Assembly: GCF_004363075.1 (NCBI RefSeq)
Contig: NZ_SNYN01000024.1
Coordinates: 1-64,000 of the forward strand
Direction of reading: 5' to 3'
Origin: Actinorugispora endophytica
GTDB taxonomy: Bacteria; Actinomycetota; Actinomycetes; Streptosporangiales; Streptosporangiaceae
Length of the DNA: 64,000 nucleotides
Below, piece after piece: positions 26,549-36,537 of this stretch. How positions within the stretch are numbered: position 1 is the first letter of the stretch; each line of letters begins with the position of its first letter. The notes under the pieces were generated by a model, which had not been told where the DNA came from, searched no databases, and was given only the letters and a program-made list of their open reading frames with translations. A program made the position numbers and the translations under genes.

Positions 26549-28126
26549 TCAGGCCTGGCGCTCCCACGGCCAGCGGGCGGCGCGGCCCGCCTCGATGAGC
26601 GGGATCATGCCGAAGGCCGCGTCGGTCAACCCGGCGAAGGTGTACCGGCCGCCCTCGCCGGACGGGCCGTGGCCGTACCGGTACCCGGCGAGATTCCAGG
26701 TGTAGACGGGAACCTGCGCGGGGACCTCCCCCGTGGGGTCCTCCCCCCGCCGCCCCGCCCACGCCTGCTCGTCGGTGACGATGACGACCCGGTCGTGTCC
26801 CCTGTAGTTGTCCCTGACGGCGGCCGCCGTGTTGGTCCCGCCCAGGTTCCCGAAGCGCTCGACCACCCGCAGGAGCGCGTCGCCCCTGCGGATCCCGACC
26901 GGCGCGTGCGTGGTGCCGAACTGGACCAGGTCGGCGTCCTCCGCCCGGAGCGCCAGCGCGGCGCCGAACACCGCCGCGCTGTCGGCCGCGGTCAGCGTGG
27001 ACCGGTCGGAGCCGCCGAAGAACATCGACCCGGACCGGTCCACCAGGACGAGGGTGCGGCCGGGCAGCGCGGGCACGTTGGCCAGCGACGCCTGGAGCGC
27101 CCGCTCCAGCGCGGCTCCCCAGCGCAGCGACGGGGCGGCCCGGTGGGCGGCCAGGTAGCGCATCGGAAGCTGCCGGGAGCGCGCCACCTCCTCGGGGTCG
27201 GCGATCCGGGCGGCCACCGCTCGGGCGGTCTCGTCGTCCAGCCCCGCCTCGTCAAAGTTGCGCAGGTTGCGCAACCGGGCCATGGACCCCATGGAGGCCA
27301 GCACCGCCTTCCAGGCGGCCGCGTCCATCGGCCCCTGGAGCCATCCGGCCAGCGCCTCCCAGGTCATCCCGGCACGGCGCAGCACCTCGTCCGCGTCGGG
27401 CCGGTCCAGGACCGCGCGGCGCTCGGGCACCTCCAGCGCCATCAGCCCGGCGCGGGCCCGCAGCGTGTCCAGCCCGTCGGGGACCGGGTCGCCCCTGCCG
27501 TGGCGGCGGTCCAGCGCGTGCCGGAACAGCAGTCCCTGGCGGGTGTCCCTGGCGACCGGGTGCACGATGTCGATGACGTCTCCGAAACGGTAGGCCCGGG
27601 CGTCGGTGTCGTACTTGAGCAGCGCGCGCTCGGTGTAGAGGCGGGCCACGGCGTCGGCGACTCCGCGCTTGAGCGGCTTGGGGACGGCCCGCCCGTACCG
27701 GCCCGTCCAGTAGGCCAGCGCCTCTCCGGGCTCGTCGGGACGCAGCAGGACCGAGTCGACCAGCCGGCGGCTCCGCCCGTGCGCGCCCGCGGCGAGCCTG
27801 GCCCGTACGGCCTCGACCGCCCCGACCAGGGCGGCCGAGCGCAGTCCGACGTCTCCGCGCAGCCAGCGGAGCAGGCCGCCCAGCCAGTCGACGTCCTCCA
27901 CGGCGAGCCGGGCCACCAGCTCGCGGTAGCGCTGGTCGCGCTCCTCGGCTCCTTCGTAGGCGGTTCGCTCCCCCACCATGTTCGAGACCGCGAGCACGAA
28001 GAGTTCGGACCGGGCGTCGCGCCGGTGGCCGGGCGCGCCTTCGAAGGTCCGACCGGACGCGACGCGTTCGGCGGTGACGGGTGCGGTACCGGTCGTGGTG
28101 GCCGTGGCCCGGTTGAACTTGGCCAT
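26549..28126 (-). CDS. rsr: TROVE-domain RNA-binding protein, bacterial Ro60 orthologue (Rsr)
   Basis: 525 aa from ATG 28126 with GAGGAGG upstream. The N-terminal two thirds form the HEAT-repeat TROVE ring (SELFVLAVSNMVGE, WLGGLLRWLRGDVGLRSAA, RYLAAHRAAPSLRWGAALE). The C-terminal third is a von Willebrand A domain with an intact metal site D363-R-S-G-S and VVIVTDEQAW. Ro proteins bind misfolded RNAs in the ring cavity and Y RNAs on the outer surface, and act in RNA quality control under stress. Y RNA sequences lie immediately upstream on the same strand. No rtcB RNA ligase gene, a frequent partner, is nearby. Confidence 0.93.
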   Translation of the reverse strand: MAKFNRATATTTGTAPVTAERVASGRTFEGAPGHRRDARSELFVLAVSNMVGERTAYEGAEERDQRYRELVARLAVEDVDWLGGLLRWLRGDVGLRSAALVGAVEAVRARLAAGAHGRSRRLVDSVLLRPDEPGEALAYWTGRYGRAVPKPLKRGVADAVARLYTERALLKYDTDARAYRFGDVIDIVHPVARDTRQGLLFRHALDRRHGRGDPVPDGLDTLRARAGLMALEVPERRAVLDRPDADEVLRRAGMTWEALAGWLQGPMDAAAWKAVLASMGSMARLRNLRNFDEAGLDDETARAVAARIADPEEVARSRQLPMRYLAAHRAAPSLRWGAALERALQASLANVPALPGRTLVLVDRSGSMFFGGSDRSTLTAADSAAVFGAALALRAEDADLVQFGTTHAPVGIRRGDALLRVVERFGNLGGTNTAAAVRDNYRGHDRVVIVTDEQAWAGRRGEDPTGEVPAQVPVYTWNLAGYRYGHGPSGEGGRYTFAGLTDAAFGMIPLIEAGRAARWPWERQA

Positions 28127-28209
28127 AGCGCGCCTCCTCATACGGTGCTCGTCGGGAACAGGCACCGGCGGGGTCCGCTGAGCGGACGGCCGGTGTCGGG
28201 GGCGGGGTC

Positions 28210-28299
28210 GACAGCGGCCGCCGAGCCGCATCAGGGGAGGTCCGGCGGGACTCGGACCCGCGTCGTTCTCTTGGGGGGAGGCATCCGCTGTCCGCGCAC
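28210..28299 (-). ncRNA. Probable third Y RNA, diverged
   Basis: On the minus strand, GTGCGCG is followed by GACAGCGG-ATGCCTCC, and the strand closes with CCGCTGTC, giving a perfect 8-bp stem in the same position as in the two clear Y RNAs. A T-arm-like hairpin GCGGG-TCCGAGT-CCCGC (5 bp, 7-nt loop) lies inside, then an imperfect 7-bp stem CCGGACC/GGCTCGG. The D-arm is missing, and 16 of 23 bases match the conserved strand of the other copies. It ends 84 bases upstream of rsr. Confidence 0.6.
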
Positions 28300-28390
28300 C
28301 GGAAGGTGCACGGCTGAGACCCTAGCGGCCCCTCTCCTCCGCCCGCCATCCGTTTTCGCCCCGGCCGCGGGGAGACGCGGAAGGGAGGAA

Positions 28391-28535
28391 GGGGCGCCCG
28401 AGATCTGAGTCGGCGACGGTGCTTGCCCGATGCTCTACCGACTGAGCTACACCGGTCCTGGGACCGGCGGCGGGACTCGAACCCGCGACCGTCGGGTCCG
28501 GAAGAAGTATCCGTCGCCTGCGCACCGGGCGCCCC
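28391..28535 (-). ncRNA. YrlA-type Y RNA with complete tRNA-like module
   Basis: Read 5' to 3' on the minus strand: a 10-bp outer stem (GGGGCGCCCG/CGGGCGCCCC), an internal loop, an 8-bp stem GGCGACGG/CCGTCGCC, the conserved ATACTTCT loop, then a circularly permuted tRNA. The permuted order is 5-bp anticodon-like stem CCCGA/TCGGG, T-arm GCGGG-TTCGAGT-CCCGC (28470-28486), 8-bp acceptor-like stem closed by a CCAG loop (28450-28469), T8-A9 equivalents, and D-arm GCTC-AGTCGGTA-GAGC (28432-28447). YrlA-family Y RNAs are known to carry such a tRNA-like module and to lie beside rsr. Not a tRNA: the arm order is permuted and the acceptor end is sealed. Confidence 0.88.
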
Positions 28536-28544
28536 GGTTGTGCG

Positions 28545-28658
28545 AGGCTTTCCGAGTTCCCGGCGCCGATGGAGTCCTACGCCGCGATGAAACGGCGCTT
28601 TGGGTTCGAACCAAAATGGATTACCAGAAGTATCCATCGGCTTCGCACCGGAAAGCCT
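28545..28658 (-). ncRNA. Second Y RNA, tRNA-like module lacking the D-arm
   Basis: Minus strand: outer 10-bp stem AGGCTTTCCG/CGGAAAGCCT, internal loop beginning GTGCGAA, 8-bp stem GCCGATGG/CCATCGGC, loop ATACTTCTGG, a perfect T-arm TTTGG-TTCGAAC-CCAAA, and a stem CGCCG/CGGCG with an 8-nt loop in the acceptor position. Twenty of 23 bases of the conserved 5' strand equal those of the copy at 28391, and the stem differences are compensated on the other strand. Nine bases separate the two RNAs; the sugar kinase gene ends 46 bases upstream. Confidence 0.82.
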
Positions 28659-28703
28659 GCGCCGGGGACGCTACGGGACAGGCGTCCGGGCCGCAACCGG
28701 ATT

Positions 28704-30077
28704 TCAGCGGTGCTGGTCCCGGACCGCGAACAGGAAGTGCTCGGACACCTCCGAGCGCACCGTGCGCAGGCGCGCCTGGACGGCTCTGCGCAGCCTGCCG
28801 AAGCACTCCAGGACGGCCGCGTTGTCGCCGACCATCCCGCCCTTGGTCACGAGCGGCGCGCCGTCCAGCGGACCGCCGACGATGACGCCGTGCACCGCGA
28901 GCGGCAGCACCTCGCCGCCGACCTCGAAGGCGTGCACGCCCAGCTCGTCCAGCACCGCCGAGGTGACGTTGCCGCCGGTCACGAACAGGCCGCTGGGCCC
29001 GCCTGCGGGCCCCGCCTCGCGCTGGGCGTTCTCCACGGCGCGCACGACCAGTCCGGCGAGCACCTGCGGCAGGACGCGGCGACGTCCGACGGGCAGCGCG
29101 GCGATCCCGGCCGCGGACACGCCCAGCCGCAGGATCACCACGTCGGGGAAGACGTGGCTGGTGAGGGAGTCGGTCAGGACCCGGACGAGTTCGTCCCGCC
29201 GTTCGAAACCCCGGTCCTCCAGCGCCTCGGCGTCGACGTCGACGAAACAGGCCGGACCGGTGCGCGCGACCGCGTCCAGCTGGCGGCGGGTCAGGTCGGA
29301 GGCGCTGCCGACGACGGCCAGCAGCGGCCCGGCGACGTGGCCCCGGCCGCGCAGGCGCAGCGCCTCGGCCAGCAGCGCGCCGGCCGGTCCGGGGTCCGCG
29401 GCCAGCCACACGATGCCGTGCTCGCGGTGGGCCTGGGCCGCGGCCTGGGCCAGTTCGGTCAGGTACGGCTCGGTGAGGGCGTCGCACAGCACGACCGGCT
29501 CGTCGCCCGAGGCGAGTTCGGCGGCAAGCAGGTCTCTGGTGATCTGGCGGACCGGGACGTGCCGCACCGCGAGGCCGCTCTGGCGCGCGAACACCTCGGC
29601 GACGTCCCCGGTGGTGGCGGGGCTGAGCGGGTCGAGCGCCAGCTCGGTACGGTCCAGCGGCACCCCGTCCAGGAGCTGGACGCCGCCGGCGGTGGTGCGG
29701 CCCGAGGAGGGGAACGCCGGGACCAGCAGCACGCGCGGGCGCGTCCGCGGCGGACAGCGGTCCCGCAGCGCCCGCCAGGCGGCCTCCACCTCGGCGCCGA
29801 TGTTGCCTCGCAGGGTGGTGTCGATCCGCTTGACCACCAGCCCGACCGGCCAGACCGCCTCGACCACGTCGGTGACGAGGTCGACGGCCTGTTCGGCGGG
29901 CATGTGGCGGCTGTCCAGGTTGGCCACGACGACGTCGTAGTCCTCGGCCGCGCGGGTGACGTGTTCGGGGGCGACGGTCACGACGCGGTGACCCGAGCGC
30001 GCGAAACGGGCGCCGGTCGCGTTCGCTCCGGTGAGATCGTCTGCGATGACGAGAACCTGTGCCACCCGACTATTCAT
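28704..30077 (-). CDS. Four-carbon acid sugar kinase family protein (DUF1537)
   Basis: 457 aa. N-terminal domain begins VLVIADDLTGANATGARFA, with KRIDTTLRGNIGAEVEA near residue 85. The C-terminal nucleotide domain has GLFVTGGNVTSAVLDELGV, PLAVHGVIVGGPLDGAPLVTKGGMVGD. Family members phosphorylate four-carbon sugar acids such as D-threonate or D-erythronate with ATP. ATG 30077 is the best start, though its ribosome site is weak. It follows the Gfo/Idh/MocA gene by 92 bases on the same strand, and both may act in sugar-acid use; no PdxA2-type or aldolase partner is present. Confidence 0.88.
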   Translation of the reverse strand: MNSRVAQVLVIADDLTGANATGARFARSGHRVVTVAPEHVTRAAEDYDVVVANLDSRHMPAEQAVDLVTDVVEAVWPVGLVVKRIDTTLRGNIGAEVEAAWRALRDRCPPRTRPRVLLVPAFPSSGRTTAGGVQLLDGVPLDRTELALDPLSPATTGDVAEVFARQSGLAVRHVPVRQITRDLLAAELASGDEPVVLCDALTEPYLTELAQAAAQAHREHGIVWLAADPGPAGALLAEALRLRGRGHVAGPLLAVVGSASDLTRRQLDAVARTGPACFVDVDAEALEDRGFERRDELVRVLTDSLTSHVFPDVVILRLGVSAAGIAALPVGRRRVLPQVLAGLVVRAVENAQREAGPAGGPSGLFVTGGNVTSAVLDELGVHAFEVGGEVLPLAVHGVIVGGPLDGAPLVTKGGMVGDNAAVLECFGRLRRAVQARLRTVRSEVSEHFLFAVRDQHR

Positions 30078-30169
30078 AGTGCACTCGGGGGAGCGGTTCG
30101 CCGCGTCCGGGTCGGCGGGGCCGTCCCCGATGGAACCGCTCCCCCGAACCGCGCTCCCGAAGACCCTGG

Positions 30170-31249
30170 TCAGCCCGCCCGGACCCCCACCGCCTCGCCG
30201 GTGCGGGCGCTGCGCAGGGCCGCCTCGATGACGTCGAGCCCGTGCACGACCTCGTGCGGTTCGACGGGCAGCGGCTCGCCCTCCCCGACGGCGTCGCGCA
30301 CGCCCGCGTAGAAGGCGGGGTAGTCGCCCCGTTCGGAGGGGACGGCCTTGGTCTCGCCGTCCGTCCCCAGCCTCCCCCAGGCGGCCTCGGGTTCGACACC
30401 CCAGCCGGGGCCGCCGGGGCGCTCGCCCTCTCCCAGGCGCGCCTCCTGCCCGTCGAGCCCGTGCACGGTGAACGCCGCGCCGTCGCCCAGGACCCGGAAG
30501 CGGGGGCCGAGCTGGGCGGCCACGGCGCTCATCCACAGGTGCGAGCGGGTCCCGTTCTCGTGGGCGAGGGCGACGAAGGTGTCGTCGTCGGCGCCGACGC
30601 CCGCGCGCCGCGCGTCCAGTTCGGCGTAGACGGAGCGGACGGGGCCGAAGAGGTTGACCGCCTGGTCGATGAGGTGCGCGCCCAGGTCGTAGAGGAGCCC
30701 GGCCCCCTGCTCGACGGTCCCGCTCTCGCGCCAGGTGCCCTTGGCCTGGGGGCGCCAGCGCTCGAAACGGGACTCGAACCGGTGCACCCGGCCGAGCGCA
30801 CCGTCCTCGATCAGCTTCCACAGGGTGAGGAAGTCGCTGTCCCAGCGCCGGTTCTGGAACACGGTGAGCACCTGGCCGAGCCGCTCGGCCCGGGCCTGGA
30901 GCGCGCGGGCCTCGGCCGCGGTGACGGCGAAGGGCTTGTCCACGACGACCGCGAGTCCGGCGTCGAGCCCGGCTTCGGCCAGCGGCGCGTGCGTGTCGTT
31001 GGGCGAGGCGATGACGGCGATCTCGAACTCCCCCGCCCGCCGCCACAGCTCCCCTGCCGAGGCGATCACCTCGGTGCGCGGGTACCGCGCCCGTACGGCG
31101 GCGGCGCGCTCGGCGTTCCCGGTGACCACCGCCGAGAGCCGGAGTCCGGGTGTGGCGTCGATGAGCGGGGCGTGGAACACCTCGCCGCCCTTGCCGTATC
31201 CGATGAGCGCGACGTGCAGTTCCGGTCCGGTGCCGTGATCAGTGGTCAT
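30170..31249 (-). CDS. Gfo/Idh/MocA-family oxidoreductase
   Basis: 359 aa. N-terminal Rossmann domain with LIGYGKGGEVFHAPLI, VIASPNDTHAPLAEAGLDAG, and the catalytic lysine motif VVVDKPFAV near residue 103. The C-terminal alpha/beta domain contains NRRWDSDFLTL, GAGLLYDLGAHLIDQAVNLFG with the family's D/H pair, and RGDYPAFYAGVRDAV. Closest in style to the YdgJ/YhhX group of NAD(P)-dependent sugar or inositol dehydrogenases. Ribosome site GAGG lies 5 bases before the ATG. Substrate unknown. Confidence 0.92.
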   Translation of the reverse strand: MTTDHGTGPELHVALIGYGKGGEVFHAPLIDATPGLRLSAVVTGNAERAAAVRARYPRTEVIASAGELWRRAGEFEIAVIASPNDTHAPLAEAGLDAGLAVVVDKPFAVTAAEARALQARAERLGQVLTVFQNRRWDSDFLTLWKLIEDGALGRVHRFESRFERWRPQAKGTWRESGTVEQGAGLLYDLGAHLIDQAVNLFGPVRSVYAELDARRAGVGADDDTFVALAHENGTRSHLWMSAVAAQLGPRFRVLGDGAAFTVHGLDGQEARLGEGERPGGPGWGVEPEAAWGRLGTDGETKAVPSERGDYPAFYAGVRDAVGEGEPLPVEPHEVVHGLDVIEAALRSARTGEAVGVRAG

Positions 31250-31326
31250 GCCTCAATTATCAAAGACCCCCGGCCCGCCTCGACGGCGCCCTCCGTCCCG
31301 GCTCCGCGTCCGGATCCGTTGAATCC

Positions 31327-31394
31327 TTCGATGATCGTGACGCCGGCGTTCCACTTTGCCCGTTTTGTAGAACGCCGGCGTCACGATCATCGAA
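31327..31394. repeat. Long palindrome, hairpin family copy 1
   Basis: A perfect 25-bp inverted repeat (31327-31351 and 31370-31394) with an 18-nt loop lies between lon and the Gfo/Idh gene. Arms start TTCGATGATCGTGACG. The outer tip and loop length match the palindrome at 57509, and the tip also matches the one at 39885. Confidence 0.9.
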
Positions 31395-31419
31395 CAGTGT
31401 CCTGGTTTCGCAAGGAGTA

Positions 31420-31453
31420 CAGGGACCGTCCGCTCCACTGCGGGCGGTCCCTG
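31420..31453 (-). terminator. Hairpin terminator of lon
   Basis: A 14-bp inverted repeat (CAGGGACCGTCCGC with GCGGGCGGTCCCTG, one T/G wobble) and a 6-nt loop lie about 20 bases past the lon stop on its strand. Confidence 0.65.
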
Positions 31454-31473
31454 TCGACCGGTTCCCGGATCTG

Positions 31474-33885
<2,412 letters not shown>

Positions 33886-33895
33886 CAGACCCTCC

Positions 33896-33920
33896 TTGTT
33901 GAGTCACTATGACTCAACAA
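33896..33920. promoter_or_regulatory. HAIR-type operator (HspR) upstream of lon
   Basis: 9-bp arms TTGTTGAGT and ACTCAACAA flank a 7-base spacer. The core TTGAGT-N7-ACTCAA is the HAIR inverted repeat bound by HspR, except that the usual outer C/G pair is G/C. It sits 11-35 bases upstream of the lon start, touching the ribosome site. HspR control of lon is established in actinomycetes. No hspR gene is in this window. Confidence 0.85.
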
Positions 33921-33948
33921 AGAAGAGCCCGTCTTGTTCCTCGAACCC

Positions 33949-33966
33949 TGTTCGCCCACAGCGATC
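33949..33966. promoter_or_regulatory. ClgR-type box upstream of lon
   Basis: TGTTCGCCCACAGCGATC fits the corynebacterial ClgR consensus WNNWCGCYNANRGCGWWS at all positions. ClgR activates clp and lon genes in actinomycetes. The site is 64-81 bases upstream of the lon start, a suitable place for activation. Confidence 0.65.
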
Positions 33967-34146
33967 ATGCGGACACGAACCCTCCGCAGCTGAAAACGTC
34001 TCCCTGAACAGGGAATTCGTCCCACGTGACGAAACCGTTACGGCGCACACCGGCCAATTGTGTGGACATTCACTGGCAAAGCTACTTGCATCAGACGTCA
34101 CGAGGCCGGTCTACATCACGGACCGGGCGGCACTGGAGGTACGTGA

Positions 34147-35490
34147 ATGCCCAAGTCCCCGCACCCGCGCGCGACCGTCGCGGCGTCACTCTCACTGGTC
34201 TTCCTCACCGGTGGGTGCGCCTACCTGGAGGGCGGCGGATCCCAGTCGGCCGATCCGGACTCCCCCGAATGCGAGGCCTTCTCCCAGTGGCAGGGGAACG
34301 AGGGCACCGTCTCCGTCTACGCCTCCATCCGCGACGAGGAGGCCGAGCGCATGGAGCGCTCCTGGCAGCAGTTCGCCGACTGCACCGGGATCGACATCCA
34401 GTACGAGGGCAGCGGTGAGTTCGAGGCCCAGGTGCAGGTGAAGGTCGACGGCGGCAACGCCCCCGACATCGCCCTCTTCCCGCAGCCCGGCCTGCTCGCG
34501 CGCTTCATCGACGCCGGCGACGCGGTCCCCGCCCCGGACAGCGTCCGGACGCTGGCCGAGGAGGGCTGGAGCGAGGACTGGCTGAACTACGCCACCGTCG
34601 ACGGCGAGCTCTACGGCACCCCGCTCGGCGCCAACTTCAAGTCCTTCGTCTGGTACTCGCCGACCTACTTCAGCGAGAACGGCCACGAGGTCCCCCAGAC
34701 CTGGGACGAGATGATCGCCCTCAGCGACGCGATCGCCGCCGACGGCGTCAAGCCCTGGTGCGCGGGCATCGAGTCCGGCGACGCCACCGGCTGGCCCGCG
34801 ACCGACTGGATCGAGAACGTCATCCTGCGCGAGCAGGGTCCCGACGTCTACGACCAGTGGGTCGGCCACGAGATCCCGTTCAACGACCCCCAGATCACCG
34901 AGGCGTTCGACCGGGCCGACGAGATCCTGCGCAACGAGGACTACGTCAACGGCGGGCACGGCAACGTGCAGACCATCGGCACCACCTCGTTCCAGGACGC
35001 GGGCATGCCGATCCTGGACGACGAGTGCGGGATGTACCTGATGGGCTCCTTCTACGCCGCGCAGTGGCCCGAGGGAACCACGGTGGGCGAGGACGGCGAC
35101 GTCTTCGCGTTCAACCTGCCGCCGGTCGACCCGGAGGAGGGCACCCCGGTCATGGGCGGCGGCGAGTTCGTCGGCGCCTTCGCCGACCGGCCCGAGGTCG
35201 TCGCGGTCCGCGAGTACCTGGCCACCGCCGAGTACGCCAACAGCCGTGCCGCCGAGGGCGCCTGGTTCTCCGCCCACCAGGGCCTCGACCTCGACGGCCT
35301 GGAGGCGCCGACCGACCGCCTGGGCGCGGAGATCCTGCGCGACCCCGAGACCGTGTTCCGCTTCGACGGCAGCGACCTGATGCCCGCCGCCGTGGGCGCC
35401 GGCACCTTCTGGCGCGGCATGACGAACTGGATCAACGGCGAGGAGACCGACGTGACCCTCGACTACATCGAGGACTCCTGGCCGTCCTGA
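34147..35490 (+). CDS. Sugar ABC transporter substrate-binding lipoprotein (CUT1 class, alpha-glucoside type)
   Basis: 447 aa. Signal peptide ending in lipobox LTGGC (about Cys24), then a type 2 solute-binding fold: VSVYASIRDEEAERMERSWQQF, NAPDIALFPQPGLLARFIDAG, YGTPLGANFKSFVWYSPTYF, AAVGAGTFWRGMTNWI. The pattern resembles AglE-like alpha-glucoside binders. Ribosome site GGAGG lies 7 bases before the ATG. First gene of a three-gene importer operon. No ATPase is encoded here, so it probably shares a multi-importer ATPase of the MsiK type encoded elsewhere. Confidence 0.92.
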   Translation: MPKSPHPRATVAASLSLVFLTGGCAYLEGGGSQSADPDSPECEAFSQWQGNEGTVSVYASIRDEEAERMERSWQQFADCTGIDIQYEGSGEFEAQVQVKVDGGNAPDIALFPQPGLLARFIDAGDAVPAPDSVRTLAEEGWSEDWLNYATVDGELYGTPLGANFKSFVWYSPTYFSENGHEVPQTWDEMIALSDAIAADGVKPWCAGIESGDATGWPATDWIENVILREQGPDVYDQWVGHEIPFNDPQITEAFDRADEILRNEDYVNGGHGNVQTIGTTSFQDAGMPILDDECGMYLMGSFYAAQWPEGTTVGEDGDVFAFNLPPVDPEEGTPVMGGGEFVGAFADRPEVVAVREYLATAEYANSRAAEGAWFSAHQGLDLDGLEAPTDRLGAEILRDPETVFRFDGSDLMPAAVGAGTFWRGMTNWINGEETDVTLDYIEDSWPS

Positions 35491-35556
35491 CGAAGTCCGT
35501 CGGCCCGGGCCCCGGTTTCGACCGGCGCCCGGGCCGCCCTGATCGGAAGGGACGGA

Positions 35557-36537
35557 ATGGGTTTCTCCATTCTCGACGAGCTCCCCAAGCTCGTCTGGCT
35601 GCTGATCGGCGTCGCGGCCTTCCTCGCCGCCATCGGCTGTCTGCTGTTCTTCGTCGACCGCGGCCCCCGGACCAAGTACGAGTGGTGGCAGGCGTCGCTC
35701 TTCCTCGCCCCCGCTCTGATCCTGCTGCTCCTGGGGCTGGTCTACCCGGCGGTCCGGACCACGTTCCTGTCCTTCTCGGACAGCCGCGGCGAGAACTGGG
35801 TGGGGTTGCAGAACTACACCTGGATGTTCACGCAGCCCCTGATCCTGACGGTGCTGCGCAACACCCTGCTGTGGGTGGTGTTCGCCCCGGCCCTGGCCAC
35901 CGCAACCGGCCTGATGTACGCGATCCTGGTCGACCGCAGGCGGTTCGAGTCCCTGGCCAAGTCGCTGATCTTCATGCCGATGGCGATCTCGTTCGTGGGC
36001 GCCAGCATCATCTGGAAGTTCGTCTACGCCTACAGCCCCGCCGGGGACGACCAGATCGGCGTCCTCAACCAGGTCGTCGTGTGGTTCGGCGGCGAGCCGC
36101 AGCTGTGGCTGCTCAACCCGCCGTTGAACACGCTGCTGCTGATCGTGGTCCTGATCTGGGTGCAGGCCGGGTTCGCGATGGTGGTGCTCTCGGCGTCGAT
36201 CAAGGCGATCCCCGACGAGATCATCGAGGCGGCCCGGATCGACGGGACGAACGCCTGGCAGCAGTTCCGGCACATCACCCTGCCCTCGGTGTGGCCGACC
36301 CTGACGGTCGTGCTGATCACCATCTCGGTGCAGACCCTGAAGGTCTTCGACATCGTGCGCACCATGACCGGCGGCCAGTACGAGACCAGCGTCATCGCCA
36401 ACGAGATGTACGCGCAGGCGTTCCGGTACGGGGAGCTCGGCCAGGGCTCGGCGCTCGCGGTCTTCCTGTTCGTACTGGTCATCCCGCTTGTCATCGTGCA
36501 GATGCGCACCAACCGACGTCAGAGGGAGCAGCGATGA
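35557..36537 (+). CDS. Sugar ABC transporter permease, MalF/AglF type
   Basis: 326 aa with an extra N-terminal membrane segment and six core segments. The permease EAA loop reads EIIEAARIDGTNAWQQFRHITLPSVWP near residue 225. Ribosome site GGAAGGGA precedes the ATG. Its stop overlaps the start of the next permease gene by four bases (ATGA). Forms one half of the importer channel. Confidence 0.93.
   Translation: MGFSILDELPKLVWLLIGVAAFLAAIGCLLFFVDRGPRTKYEWWQASLFLAPALILLLLGLVYPAVRTTFLSFSDSRGENWVGLQNYTWMFTQPLILTVLRNTLLWVVFAPALATATGLMYAILVDRRRFESLAKSLIFMPMAISFVGASIIWKFVYAYSPAGDDQIGVLNQVVVWFGGEPQLWLLNPPLNTLLLIVVLIWVQAGFAMVVLSASIKAIPDEIIEAARIDGTNAWQQFRHITLPSVWPTLTVVLITISVQTLKVFDIVRTMTGGQYETSVIANEMYAQAFRYGELGQGSALAVFLFVLVIPLVIVQMRTNRRQREQR

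Noticed and set aside
28426-28500. A tRNA gene on the minus strand
   Set aside because: D-arm and T-arm are canonical, but the T-arm and acceptor 3' strand come before the acceptor 5' strand, the acceptor end is closed by a 4-nt loop and there is no anticodon loop. It fits a Y RNA module next to a TROVE gene.
34030-34045. LacI-type operator before the second sugar importer (GAAACCGTTAC)
   Set aside because: The two halves are not symmetric about a central CG and no LacI gene is adjacent; the match is too weak to report as a site.
34060-34073. Second Crp box (GTGTGGACATTCAC) before the importer operon
   Set aside because: It misses the conserved G of GNCAC; one mismatch in a short degenerate motif is not enough support.
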